This document shows positions 19,644-27,163 of a stretch of 64,000 bases of DNA, piece after piece. The notes below the pieces were generated by a model. The model ran no database searches and was not told where the DNA came from. It worked only from the letters and a program-made list of their open reading frames with translations. The DNA is taken from assembly GCF_001613545.1 (NCBI RefSeq), contig NZ_BDCO01000003.1:1-64000 (forward strand), read 5' to 3'. Made by a program: the position numbers and the translations under genes. The DNA is from Terrimicrobium sacchariphilum (lineage in GTDB: Bacteria; Verrucomicrobiota; Verrucomicrobiia; Chthoniobacterales; Terrimicrobiaceae). How positions within the stretch are numbered: position 1 is the first letter of the stretch; each line of letters opens with the position of its first letter.

Positions 19644-20553
19644 CCGCGGCATCATCCTCAGCGCCATGATGGCGGTGGCATCTCTTGGCCCGATGACCCT
19701 CGCCTTTGCCGTTGACGCGAGCCCGGTTCCCTCGCCTGCGGCCTCTCCTGCTCTCGATGCCCACGGAGCCAAGGCGCTTTACGCCAAGGGCCTCGCCCTG
19801 CTGAGGGGAACCGGCGGGACCAAGGACGCCGCCGCCGCGGGCAAACTCTTCCAGGAGGCCGCGCAGGCGGGCAGTCCCGAGGCCCAGGCGGCACTGGGCT
19901 ATCTCTATTCCGTGGGGCAGGGCATGCCCAAGGATGAGGATCTGGCCATCAAGTATCTGCGCATGGCTTCCGCGCAAAAGCTGGCTTCCGCCCAGCACAA
20001 CCTGGCCATCATGCTTCTGCGCAAGGACGCCGCTGCCAACGAGGCCGAGGCCATCGTCCTTCTTTCGGACGCCGCGGACCGGGGATTTCTCCCTTCGCAG
20101 ATCGAGCTCGGCGAAACCTATTTTGATGGCAAGTGGACCATTAAGCCCGATCCCGACAAGGCATTCCATTTCATGCAACTCGCCGCGGCCCGGGGTAATG
20201 CTTCCGCCGCAAACTACCTCGGTGTTATGTATAACACCGGGAGCGGCGTGACGATGGATAAGGCCCAGGCAGCTCAGTGGTTTGAGAAAGCCGCCCGGCA
20301 GGGTGAGGCAAAGGCGCTCGTAAATCTTGGCCGGTGCTACGCTTCGGGATCAGGTGTAGAAAAAAATCTCGTTACTGCCTACGCCTTGTTCAAGCTCGGT
20401 AATGAAATTCGCACCGGCTCGATTGGAATCGAGCTTACCGAGATGGAGCACAATCTTACTCCCGAGCAGCGCCAGGAGGCGGTGAAGGTGATGGGTTCTT
20501 ATCGGGAGAGCGCTGGGGTGACCGCTCCTTCCGTCAAGGAAATCGCCCTCTGA
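19600..20553 (+). CDS. Secreted Sel1-like/TPR repeat protein
   Basis: A protein of about 317 residues if it starts at the ATG at 19,600, which overlaps the exoprotein gene by 44 bases. This start puts a signal-like hydrophobic segment (IILSAMMAVASLGPMTLAFA) near the N-terminus; earlier in-frame starts run further into the exoprotein gene. The mature part is a series of Sel1-like repeats of about 36 residues, for example AQAALGYLYSVGQGMPKDEDLAIKY, followed by units with GVMYNTGSGVTMDKAQA and LGRCYASGSGVEKN. Sel1 repeats form a helical solenoid that binds other proteins. Being last in the operon and coupled to the exoprotein, it could assist secretion or anchoring; that is inference. Confidence 0.8.
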   Translation: MKTTQTNLDPQVLPSRGIILSAMMAVASLGPMTLAFAVDASPVPSPAASPALDAHGAKALYAKGLALLRGTGGTKDAAAAGKLFQEAAQAGSPEAQAALGYLYSVGQGMPKDEDLAIKYLRMASAQKLASAQHNLAIMLLRKDAAANEAEAIVLLSDAADRGFLPSQIELGETYFDGKWTIKPDPDKAFHFMQLAAARGNASAANYLGVMYNTGSGVTMDKAQAAQWFEKAARQGEAKALVNLGRCYASGSGVEKNLVTAYALFKLGNEIRTGSIGIELTEMEHNLTPEQRQEAVKVMGSYRESAGVTAPSVKEIAL

Positions 20554-20643
20554 AGATTTCGAGCGGCAATCGACGGGAAGATTTCCGCCTTTGGACTGGT
20601 TATTTTTCGATGGCTCCCATGTGGGGAAGCCTCCGTGGTTTAG

Positions 20644-21198
20644 TCAATGCTCAGGCTGCTGGTTTCCGTTGGCGAAGCTCTCCGTGTACGCCTTGCGATG
20701 CTGGGCGAGGTAGCGATCCTTGCCATAGTAGAGGCGATAAAGCTCATCGTTTTCCTTTTGGGCCGCGTTCCATTTGGCGGTAAAGTCAGGGTCTTTGGGT
20801 GACAAATTGGCGACGGCGTCAAAAAAGGCCTGCCGCAACTGCTGGGCGACAGAAATATCCTGGGGAGTAAAGTCTTTGGCGAATGACGCAACCGCTGCGG
20901 GCACCGCCTGGTCGGGTCCGATCTCCATGGAGAGAGACGCCGATGAAGAATCTTCGGGCTTGGTCTCCGCCTCGGGGCTTTTGTTGACCTGCTGTTGTGT
21001 TGGGCTGACTGAAGGTGCGACTTCACTCTCAATCCGTGGCATAGGCAGAGCCGAGATGGCTGGCTTCGGGGCGGATATCCCACTCTTCGGCGAGAGTGCC
21101 GGCCTGGAGTCCTCTTGCGATGTACCCAGGATCAGAAAGGCGGCGAGCGGTAGTGCCAGGAGACAGAGCCACCAGGGTGAGAGCAATGGGAGTTTCAT
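20644..21198 (-). CDS. Small membrane-anchored hypothetical protein
   Basis: A protein of about 184 residues. The start at 21,198 (MKLPLLSPWW) is preferred over the in-frame ATG at 21,249, because the latter would place a perfect hairpin (21,220-21,247) inside the gene. One hydrophobic segment (WWLCLLALPLAAFLIL) is followed by a disordered Ser/Pro/Glu-rich stretch. A helical C-terminal part contains VAQQLRQAFFDAVANLSPKDPDF and a Tyr/Lys-rich tail. I recognise no family. It faces the Sel1-repeat gene tail to tail and lies downstream of a terminator, so it probably has its own promoter. Confidence 0.6.
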   Translation of the reverse strand: MKLPLLSPWWLCLLALPLAAFLILGTSQEDSRPALSPKSGISAPKPAISALPMPRIESEVAPSVSPTQQQVNKSPEAETKPEDSSSASLSMEIGPDQAVPAAVASFAKDFTPQDISVAQQLRQAFFDAVANLSPKDPDFTAKWNAAQKENDELYRLYYGKDRYLAQHRKAYTESFANGNQQPEH

Positions 21199-21210
21199 TG
21201 GTGATATCCG

Positions 21211-21247
21211 AAAAGCAGAGCAGGCGCTGGCTTTCACCAGCGCCTGC
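21211..21247 (-). terminator. Rho-independent terminator after the binding-protein gene
   Basis: A perfect 11-base-pair inverted repeat, GCAGGCGCTGG (21,220-21,230) and CCAGCGCCTGC (21,237-21,247), with a 6-base loop. Read on the minus strand, the stem is followed by TCTGCTTTTC. It lies 35 bases after the stop of the binding-protein-like gene and ends that two-gene unit. Confidence 0.75.
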
Positions 21248-21281
21248 AAAGTTTAGCAGTTGTTTATTGTTATGCTGGCGA

Positions 21282-22547
21282 TTACAGAGCCGCAGGTTCT
21301 TCGTAGGTGCCAGGACCGACCAGCGAACCGTCGCTGTTGCCGCGGGCGACGTTCATGGTCTCGAGCCTTACACCGGGAGCACTGTCGCCGAGGCTATCGA
21401 GAGCCTTCGCGATCGCACCGCGCCCGTTGGTATCTTTGTAGCCAGTCATCGCATTATAGAACGTGACCTGATCGCTGGAGAGCTCACTGAAGGTCGCGAA
21501 GAGATGCTGCACACCCCAGAAGGTGTAGAAGCCGTTTTGTACGTTGGCGATCGAGTAAGGCACGCCGTTGTAGCGGAGCGCAACGCTGCCGCCAGCATTC
21601 ACGTGCGTCTGGTCACCGATACCGAGATAGGAGACAACCGAGACGGAATTGCCGCTTATGCTTGCAGGCGAGGCCGCAGTGCCATCAGCTTTCTTCAGGT
21701 TCACGGTTTCGGCCATCGTGCAGCCGATAACGTCGCGGATTCCCGAGCCGCTCGTGTAGCCGCCGTTGCCGGTGGTGGCGTCATTCGTGCCGGTGGAGAT
21801 GGAACCTTGCGTAGTGTTCGGCCACAGGCGGAGACCTGTGATCGTACCGTTTGCACCAGTAGTCTCGACAATGTACTGACGGACGTTGGCGAAGAGCGGA
21901 TAACCGGCTTCCGCAAGAGCGGTCGCACGGGTGCCCGAGCCATTGTAACGACCCGTCAGGTAAACCTTCGAGGTCGCGTCGGCTGCATTACCAGTGAAGA
22001 AATTCTTCTGGATCACGCCGGAAGCGAGAATCTGGTTGGCGACTTGGGTCGTGATGTTGGTGAAGGTAGCGCCTTCGTTGGCCACCCAGGTGAAGGATAC
22101 GATGCCGACATAGGTATCGTCAAAGACCGGGTTGCTGACGCCCGTCGAATCCTGAAACACGTCCGAGAACGCGAAGTTTGGGGTGCCAACTTCGAGGCTC
22201 GAAGTCGAGTATGAACCGCCAGCCGGAGCGCTCGCCGGAATGAAGCTCACCGTATCAATGCCCGCGAAGGCGCGGACACCTTCCACAGAGCCGTTCCAGG
22301 ATGTGCGGATCGTTGTGACTCCGCTAATACCAGGGAAGCTGCCAACATACAGCTGCTGATTTGCTGACGTTTCAGAAGTGCCGGTATAGGCGATCTTGGT
22401 AACGGATGTCATCGTGCTCTTGATGGCTGTGACGACGGCCGATCGGAACGCGGACGAACCCGTGATGTTGATGGTGGTGTCAGCGTGGGCTGCGACGGTG
22501 AAGAGCATCGTCGCGCTCGCTGCGAGGAGAAGATTATGAAGTTTCAT
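21282..22547 (-). CDS. Secreted PstS-like substrate-binding-domain protein
   Basis: A 421-residue protein with a clear signal peptide (LLLAASATMLFTVAAHAD). The mature N-terminus, TTINITGSSAFRSAV, resembles the opening strand and serine-rich ligand loop of PstS-like periplasmic binding proteins. Later segments such as FSDVFQDSTG, SFTWVANEGA and ILASGVIQKNFFTG fit a two-lobed binding fold. No ABC permease or ATPase gene is next to it, so a transport role is not supported by context. It is 30 bases downstream of a PEP-CTERM protein gene in the same direction and is followed by a strong terminator. The fold call is by pattern only; the ligand is unknown. Confidence 0.5.
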   Translation of the reverse strand: MKLHNLLLAASATMLFTVAAHADTTINITGSSAFRSAVVTAIKSTMTSVTKIAYTGTSETSANQQLYVGSFPGISGVTTIRTSWNGSVEGVRAFAGIDTVSFIPASAPAGGSYSTSSLEVGTPNFAFSDVFQDSTGVSNPVFDDTYVGIVSFTWVANEGATFTNITTQVANQILASGVIQKNFFTGNAADATSKVYLTGRYNGSGTRATALAEAGYPLFANVRQYIVETTGANGTITGLRLWPNTTQGSISTGTNDATTGNGGYTSGSGIRDVIGCTMAETVNLKKADGTAASPASISGNSVSVVSYLGIGDQTHVNAGGSVALRYNGVPYSIANVQNGFYTFWGVQHLFATFSELSSDQVTFYNAMTGYKDTNGRGAIAKALDSLGDSAPGVRLETMNVARGNSDGSLVGPGTYEEPAAL

Positions 22548-22577
22548 GTATGAGTTGAGAGGGATGTGTTGCTGCGA

Positions 22578-23417
22578 TTAGGCCTGCTGGAGGCGGCGGC
22601 GGAAGAAGAGGACCGCGCCGAGTCCGAGACCGATGAGGGCGTAGGTGGAAGGTTCCGGAACGGTGACAACGTATCCGATATCGCCATTCTGGTTGATCGT
22701 CAGGGTGCCTTCGTATCCCGCAGCGCCATGATAGACGTTACGGTACAGATCGAGGGCGCCTTCGATGCCGTTGCCGAGAATGGTGTCATAGGAACCTGTG
22801 GTGAACTTCTGCTGGATGCCCACTCCCGTGCTGCTATATGCACCAAAGGACTTGCTGGCGTCACTGACTGGCGGATTCCATTTATCCCAAGAGGCGCTGT
22901 TCTTGTCGAACACCGCGACATTCGCATTGTTGTCGGAGGCAGTCTGGGTATCGAAGTTGGACTGCATTACACCTAGACGGGTGAGAGCCGTGTCGTCGTC
23001 GCCATTGGTCGTGTTCCACGTAGTGGAGTTCTTCGTTCCAGCCGTTCCGCCGATACCGCGGGCTTTGGAAACGTAGACCGTTCCGTCGAGATCGCCATTG
23101 GTCGTGTCGCCTTCCGGCACCGAGTTGTAGACGCCGATGGCGCCCCAGTAGAGGTCGGTGCGATCGTACCAGTTGGCTCCGAAGGTGCCTTCGAGGTCAA
23201 CGCCGATCGTGGTGATCGAGAAGTTGTTCGTGGTGGCGTCGCGGAATGCCGTGGCCGAGCCGAGACTGACCATCAGAACCTGTCCGGCTCCCTGACCAGA
23301 ATTGGTCGTGAAGCCAATGATCAGGTCACCAGGCGAGTAATTCACGGTCGCAGCGTTCGCGGAAACGATCGCGAAGAGAGCAGCGGCGAGAATCATCGTT
23401 TTTTTGATGAGTTTCAT
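22578..23417 (-). CDS. PEP-CTERM sorted extracellular protein
   Basis: A protein of about 279 residues. The ATG at 23,417 gives MKLIKKTMILAAALFAIVSANAA, a textbook signal peptide; an earlier in-frame ATG would add an unlikely Ser/Gly/Pro-rich leader. The C-terminus is a PEP-CTERM tripartite signal: VPEPSTYAL, a hydrophobic helix (IGLGLGAVLFF) and the basic RRRLQ. Such proteins are cut and anchored or released by an exosortase/EpsH system, which is not encoded here. The middle is Asn/Thr/Gly-rich with no known domain. It is first in a two-gene unit with the binding-protein-like gene. Confidence 0.85.
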   Translation of the reverse strand: MKLIKKTMILAAALFAIVSANAATVNYSPGDLIIGFTTNSGQGAGQVLMVSLGSATAFRDATTNNFSITTIGVDLEGTFGANWYDRTDLYWGAIGVYNSVPEGDTTNGDLDGTVYVSKARGIGGTAGTKNSTTWNTTNGDDDTALTRLGVMQSNFDTQTASDNNANVAVFDKNSASWDKWNPPVSDASKSFGAYSSTGVGIQQKFTTGSYDTILGNGIEGALDLYRNVYHGAAGYEGTLTINQNGDIGYVVTVPEPSTYALIGLGLGAVLFFRRRLQQA

Positions 23418-23818
23418 TAGTGTGTTTTTGGGTATTGGTGTTTGGTTGGATTCCCGCTCGGCCCAGGGCGGGGATGCGCCTTGGAAAGAGCTATCCCCGG
23501 ACACTGGTCCGAGAATGCGCCGAGTAGTAGGAGTTCAACTGGAAGCGGGCCAGTTATGAAGTGTCACAATTTCGACACACGTGCGCCTCTTGCTGCGCAA
23601 GAGGGTGCGGAACAGATCGTTAGGATGAACTGGCTTCTGATCCTAATGGATTCTGCGGCGAGATAAGGCGGGATATGCCTCTCAGCTCTTTTGGCGAGGC
23701 GGTCGGGTTGATCTCCGCTGCAAAGAAAAATTGTTACAAATTTGTAACATAAGGCATCCGGTTCGAGATGATCCCGCGCCGGATGCCTAATGCTATGGAT
23801 GGACGGAGGGGCGGGGAG
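23418..23818. other. Non-coding region rich in inverted repeats
   Basis: About 400 bases between the PEP-CTERM gene start and the LarA-homologue end, both on the minus strand. No convincing gene is seen. It holds a GTGTC/GACAC pair (23,561-23,578), a perfect 8-bp hairpin CCTCTTGC-TGC-GCAAGAGG (23,586-23,604), an 18-bp perfect palindrome (23,732-23,749) and a 10-bp hairpin (23,752-23,788). The two on the right probably end the LarA operon; the two on the left lie in the upstream region of the PEP-CTERM gene. Confidence 0.6.
23720..23788 (-). terminator. Tandem hairpin terminator of the SDR-LarA operon
   Basis: Read on the minus strand after the LarA-homologue stop, there is first a perfect 10-bp stem, AGGCATCCGG pairing with CCGGATGCCT (23,752-23,761 and 23,779-23,788, 17-base loop). 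Next is the palindrome TGTTACAAATTTGTAACA (23,732-23,749), immediately followed by ATTTTTCTTT. The second element plus its T run looks like an intrinsic terminator with a 7-bp AT-rich stem. The palindrome could instead be an operator. Confidence 0.5.
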
Positions 23819-25075
23819 CTACCTCGCCACTCGGTAAAGCATCTCGCCTGCCTTCGGAACGTAGAGGATGCCCTCGTTCTCGCGGTTCGCGTAGTCGGCG
23901 GGATTGATCGTTGCCGGGTCGCGGTAGCCGAGGTTGATCTTGTGGCAGGTTTCTTCCGGGATGCCGGTGGCTAGGGTGACCTGGATGCGGCATTTCTCCA
24001 CCCCGTCCTCGTAGGTGCCCATGCCGCGCACGTGCGTGGAGTGGGCGAGGATGCCCCAGGGCTTGTCCTTGAATTTATCCCACTGCTTGAGGAAGTAATC
24101 CCGGCAGTGATACCCGAGCTCTTCGATGAGCCGTCCATGCACCACGCTCACCTCGTGAATGTGCGGGGCGTAGATGATGAGTTCGCCGCCATCGGCCACC
24201 ACGGGCTCGAGCTTGTACATGCACTTGCCGCCGACCCACATCTCGTCGTACATCGCGGGCGCGCTGGAGAGGACAGTGTGGAAGGGCTTGGGCTTGTAAA
24301 TAATGTGCAGCCCCTCCGAGTGGTCGCTCGCGGCGTCCCACGCCTCCTCGGGCGTCCCGGCGAACATCCCGGCAAAGTTCTTTCCGTCCACCACGAGGCA
24401 GAAGCACAGCTTCTCGATTGGCAGCAGCGCCGCCGCGCGGTCCACCACCTTGCGCACTGGCGTCCATTTGTGCCCGATGATGAAGGGGTTTGTAATGACT
24501 GCGCCCAGCCAGTGAAAGAAATTCAGGATCTCCGGCCCCGCCACGCCGGGGAACAGGTACTTGTTGCCGCCGGAGAACCCGACAACCTCATGCGGAAAGA
24601 CCGGCCCGATGATGATGATGCGGTCGTACTCAAAGAGCCGCTTGTTGATCGTCACCTCGACGTCCATCGAGAAGAGCCCGTCCGACAGCTCGCTGATCGC
24701 CGAGGCCGGGATCACGCCGAGCGAACGCAGCGCCTCGGGGTTGTCCCATTCGTGGTTGAGGAATTGCGGCCGCGAAAACTCGCCCGTCCGCTCCTCCGGC
24801 GAAAGCTCCAGCCGGTGGCAGATTGCCTCCTGCGTCATTGGCGGATGCGTTCCGAGGGCCACCATTACGTCGACCGCAGCGGTCTCGCCCGCGATACGGC
24901 GATAGAGCGCCTTGAAGACCGGCCCGACCGGCGCGGTGCGGGTCGAGTCGGGTATGATGAGGAGCACCTTCTTTCCCGCCCACTCCCTGCCCATGCAGGC
25001 ACCGTCGATGACGGAGAGGATTTGCTCTTCGGTGAGAGTGCCGCCGCGCGGTGCGATCTGGGAGACGAGGCTCAT
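23819..25075 (-). CDS. LarA-family nickel-dependent racemase/epimerase homologue
   Basis: A 418-residue protein, close to the ~424 of lactate racemase LarA. From the ATG at 25,075 all six key LarA positions are present: D43 and R46 in PDSTR, H77 in GTHPPMT, H162 and K172 in PHEVVGFSGGNKY, and H188 in FFHWLG. The H-to-K spacing of 10 and K-to-H spacing of 16 equal LarA H174/K184/H200, where Lys binds the nickel-pincer (NPN) cofactor and His ligates Ni. Known homologues racemise or epimerise 2-hydroxyacids, including sugar acids. The start overlaps the SDR stop by 4 bases (ATGA), so the two are coupled. No larB, larC or larE is in the window. Substrate unknown; a sugar acid is likely from the neighbour. 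Confidence 0.85.
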   Translation of the reverse strand: MSLVSQIAPRGGTLTEEQILSVIDGACMGREWAGKKVLLIIPDSTRTAPVGPVFKALYRRIAGETAAVDVMVALGTHPPMTQEAICHRLELSPEERTGEFSRPQFLNHEWDNPEALRSLGVIPASAISELSDGLFSMDVEVTINKRLFEYDRIIIIGPVFPHEVVGFSGGNKYLFPGVAGPEILNFFHWLGAVITNPFIIGHKWTPVRKVVDRAAALLPIEKLCFCLVVDGKNFAGMFAGTPEEAWDAASDHSEGLHIIYKPKPFHTVLSSAPAMYDEMWVGGKCMYKLEPVVADGGELIIYAPHIHEVSVVHGRLIEELGYHCRDYFLKQWDKFKDKPWGILAHSTHVRGMGTYEDGVEKCRIQVTLATGIPEETCHKINLGYRDPATINPADYANRENEGILYVPKAGEMLYRVAR

Positions 25076-25884
25076 ATGGTTTGAGAGAGGAATCCGCCAT
25101 CCACGCGGATGTCTGTGCCGGTGACGAAGCTGCTGGCTGCCTGGCTGGCGAGGAAGACCGCCGCGCCTGCGAGTTCCTGCGACTGGCCAAATCGGCCCAT
25201 CGCCGTGTGCCCGAGGATCGAGGCTGCGCGAGCCGTCGGTGTGCCGTCTTCGTTGAAGAGCAGCTTGCGGTTCTGCTCGGCGGGGAAAAATCCCGGCGTG
25301 ATCGTATTGACGCGCACTCCGTACGGCGCCCACTCGCGGGCGAGGAATTGCGTCATGTTCAGCACCGCCGCCTTCGCGGCCGAGTAGGCCACCACCCGCG
25401 AGAGCGGCAAATGCGCCGACACGCTCGCGATGTTGATGATGCTGCCCCGACCCGCCGCGCAAAAGGCCGGGCCAAACTCCTGGCACGGCACGAGCAGGCC
25501 GCCTACGAGGTTCAGGTCAAAGCTGGCATTCCACGCCTCCAGCGCGATGTCTTCAAACTTGTGATCCCCCGTCACCGTCACCTTCGGGTCGTTGCCGCCC
25601 GCGGCATTGATCAGGATGTCCGGCACGCCCCATTCCTTTGTCACCGCCTCGCGCATGGCCGCGATGCTGGCGCGCGAGGAGGCGTCAGCTTCAAAAAAGC
25701 CCGCCGTTCCGCCGACGGCGCGAATTGCCTCCGCTCGCGCTTCACCGCGCTCCCGGCTGCGGCCTGCCACCGCGATTTTTGCGCCTGCTGCGCCCAGTGC
25801 ATCGGCCAGCGAACCGCCGAGCACACCCGTGCCGCCAATGACAACGGCGACGCTTCCAGTGAGATCAAAGAGCTCTTTCGACAT
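25072..25884 (-). CDS. SDR oxidoreductase resembling D-mannonate oxidoreductase
   Basis: A 270-residue short-chain dehydrogenase/reductase. It has the Rossmann cofactor motif GGTGVLGG (about 17-24), the LINAAGGNDPK segment in place of the usual NNAG, the catalytic Ser in NIASVSA, the YSAAK Tyr/Lys pair, and PGFFPAEQNR with HTAMGRFG near the end. The AGGNxPK and PGFFxxEQNR patterns are those of the YjmF/UxuB-like SDR group that interconverts fructuronate and mannonate. It is translationally coupled to the LarA homologue, which suggests a short pathway for a hexuronate or aldonate. SDR membership is firm; the specific substrate is inferred. Confidence 0.8.
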   Translation of the reverse strand: MSKELFDLTGSVAVVIGGTGVLGGSLADALGAAGAKIAVAGRSRERGEARAEAIRAVGGTAGFFEADASSRASIAAMREAVTKEWGVPDILINAAGGNDPKVTVTGDHKFEDIALEAWNASFDLNLVGGLLVPCQEFGPAFCAAGRGSIINIASVSAHLPLSRVVAYSAAKAAVLNMTQFLAREWAPYGVRVNTITPGFFPAEQNRKLLFNEDGTPTARAASILGHTAMGRFGQSQELAGAAVFLASQAASSFVTGTDIRVDGGFLSQTI

Positions 25885-25980
25885 GAGAGGAGGTTCCTAC
25901 TTACCTCCGGTGGCAGGCGCTCGCAATGCGAATTTCCTACACGTGTGTGAGTTTGCGGGGCGGCAACATTGTGTGTGGGG

Positions 25981-26592
25981 CTATTCTTCCTTTTTGTTCT
26001 TCTCGGCTGCCTTGCGCATCGCCTCCAGGAGCGGGTCGCTGCCGAGGAGGGCAAACTGTTGCCCCCGCTGGGTTTGTGAGATTTGCTGAAGGATATTGAG
26101 GCAGTTGGAGATGGTTTTTTCGGCCGACCGACGGCGGGCGGCAAAATTCTCCTTCCGCCGATCTTTCTCCTCCGCCACCCATTCATTGTCCGGGAGCAGG
26201 CTGCTGATTGGTTTGTCCGCCGCTCGCACCGCTCCTACCTCGGCAGCTGCCTTGGTTTTTGCCCCCGGCAGGCTGGTCAGTTCTCGCAGGATGGCGAGCG
26301 TCTGCTGGCGTATGTATGGGTAATTTTCCAGCGTCTCACTCTTCATCGCCGCCGCCAGCACCGTCCCGGCCTCGATCGGCTGTTCGTCAATGTCCTGGAG
26401 ATACTGCCGTGCAAAATCCCCCAGCATAAGCTGAAACTCGTTCAGCGAAACGCTCGTCGGCCCGAGCGTGCGATCTGCCGCCTGCCCGGAAAGCCCCGCG
26501 AGACACAGGAGCGCCAGACTCCCTGCAATTAACACGATTCGCCCGTGTTTTTTGCTTGGGTGGACCGTTGGGATGGGGGATGAGTGGGGCAC
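25981..26592 (-). CDS. Secreted hypothetical protein
   Basis: A 203-residue protein. A Lys/Arg-containing N-terminus and hydrophobic segment (IVLIAGSLALLCLAGLSGQA) form a signal peptide or anchor. The mature part looks all-helical: LNEFQLMLGDFARQYLQDIDEQP, then ENYPYIRQQTLAILREL, and a Lys/Glu/Arg-rich C-terminus ending in KKEE. No catalytic motif or named family is recognised. It is divergently arranged with the plus-strand gene at 26,622, with only 29 bases between starts, so their promoters must overlap. Confidence 0.6.
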   Translation of the reverse strand: MPHSSPIPTVHPSKKHGRIVLIAGSLALLCLAGLSGQAADRTLGPTSVSLNEFQLMLGDFARQYLQDIDEQPIEAGTVLAAAMKSETLENYPYIRQQTLAILRELTSLPGAKTKAAAEVGAVRAADKPISSLLPDNEWVAEEKDRRKENFAARRRSAEKTISNCLNILQQISQTQRGQQFALLGSDPLLEAMRKAAEKNKKEE

Positions 26593-26621
26593 GACGTCCT
26601 TTCTTCACCCAGCCTGACCTT

Positions 26622-27086
26622 ATGTGCGCGCGCTTCAAGTCCAAAGGCATCATCACTAAGCCGGGCGACGAGATCATCCTCGAGACCCCGGAAGGCGAGG
26701 TGACCGGAGTCTGGACCAGCTTCGCCCAGGAGGAAAAGATCGATTGGTGGATACGTCGCGAAGGCAACACTCTGGCCCAATATCCTGTCGATGAGATCGC
26801 CGAGCGCTCCGACGACACCCGCGAACTCCGCTGGAGCCGCGCCCCCGCAGGTGCAAACCTCCTTTTCGTCGTTTCACCTGAGATTCCCGGCAAGGGTAAA
26901 CCCTACCGTCCCGCTCGCGTCATCACCCGCCTCGCCACGCCCGAGGAGCTCGCCTACTTCCGCCACCCCCGCTTCCCGCACCTTGGCGAAATCCTCCCCA
27001 CTGGAGAAATCCAGCCCACCTTCATTACCGCCCCCGTTCCTGTTCCCTCCGATCGTCCCGTCCAGACGGAACTGTTTTTCGGGTAG
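26622..27086 (+). CDS. Hypothetical protein starting with Met-Cys
   Basis: A protein of about 154 residues from the ATG at 26,622, giving MCARFKSKGIITKPGDEIIL. No domain is recognised. It is rich in charged residues and prolines, with DWWIRREGNTLAQYPVDEIAE and YRPARVITRLATPEELAYFRHPRFP. It lacks a signal peptide and is probably cytoplasmic. The Met-Cys start recalls SRAP (HMCES/YedK) peptidases, but the other SRAP motifs are missing (see rejected items). An earlier in-frame ATG at 26,556 would overlap the divergent gene, so the later start is preferred. Confidence 0.55.
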   Translation: MCARFKSKGIITKPGDEIILETPEGEVTGVWTSFAQEEKIDWWIRREGNTLAQYPVDEIAERSDDTRELRWSRAPAGANLLFVVSPEIPGKGKPYRPARVITRLATPEELAYFRHPRFPHLGEILPTGEIQPTFITAPVPVPSDRPVQTELFFG

Positions 27087-27163
27087 GGCGGCAATACCCA
27101 TACTCAGCCTGAATGCTCCCTCAGGAACCGACCTGATGGCGCTCTGCGGCTCTCGGGGTTTCC

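Noticed and set aside
23442-23666. A short open frame in the non-coding region
   Set aside because: It has no start signal or known motif and overlaps hairpins. The composition does not look coding.
26622-27086. Possible SRAP (HMCES/YedK-like) peptidase because of its Met-Cys start
   Set aside because: SRAP proteins are longer (about 220 residues) and carry conserved Arg, Glu and GFYEW-type motifs that are absent here. Only the N-terminal MC matches.
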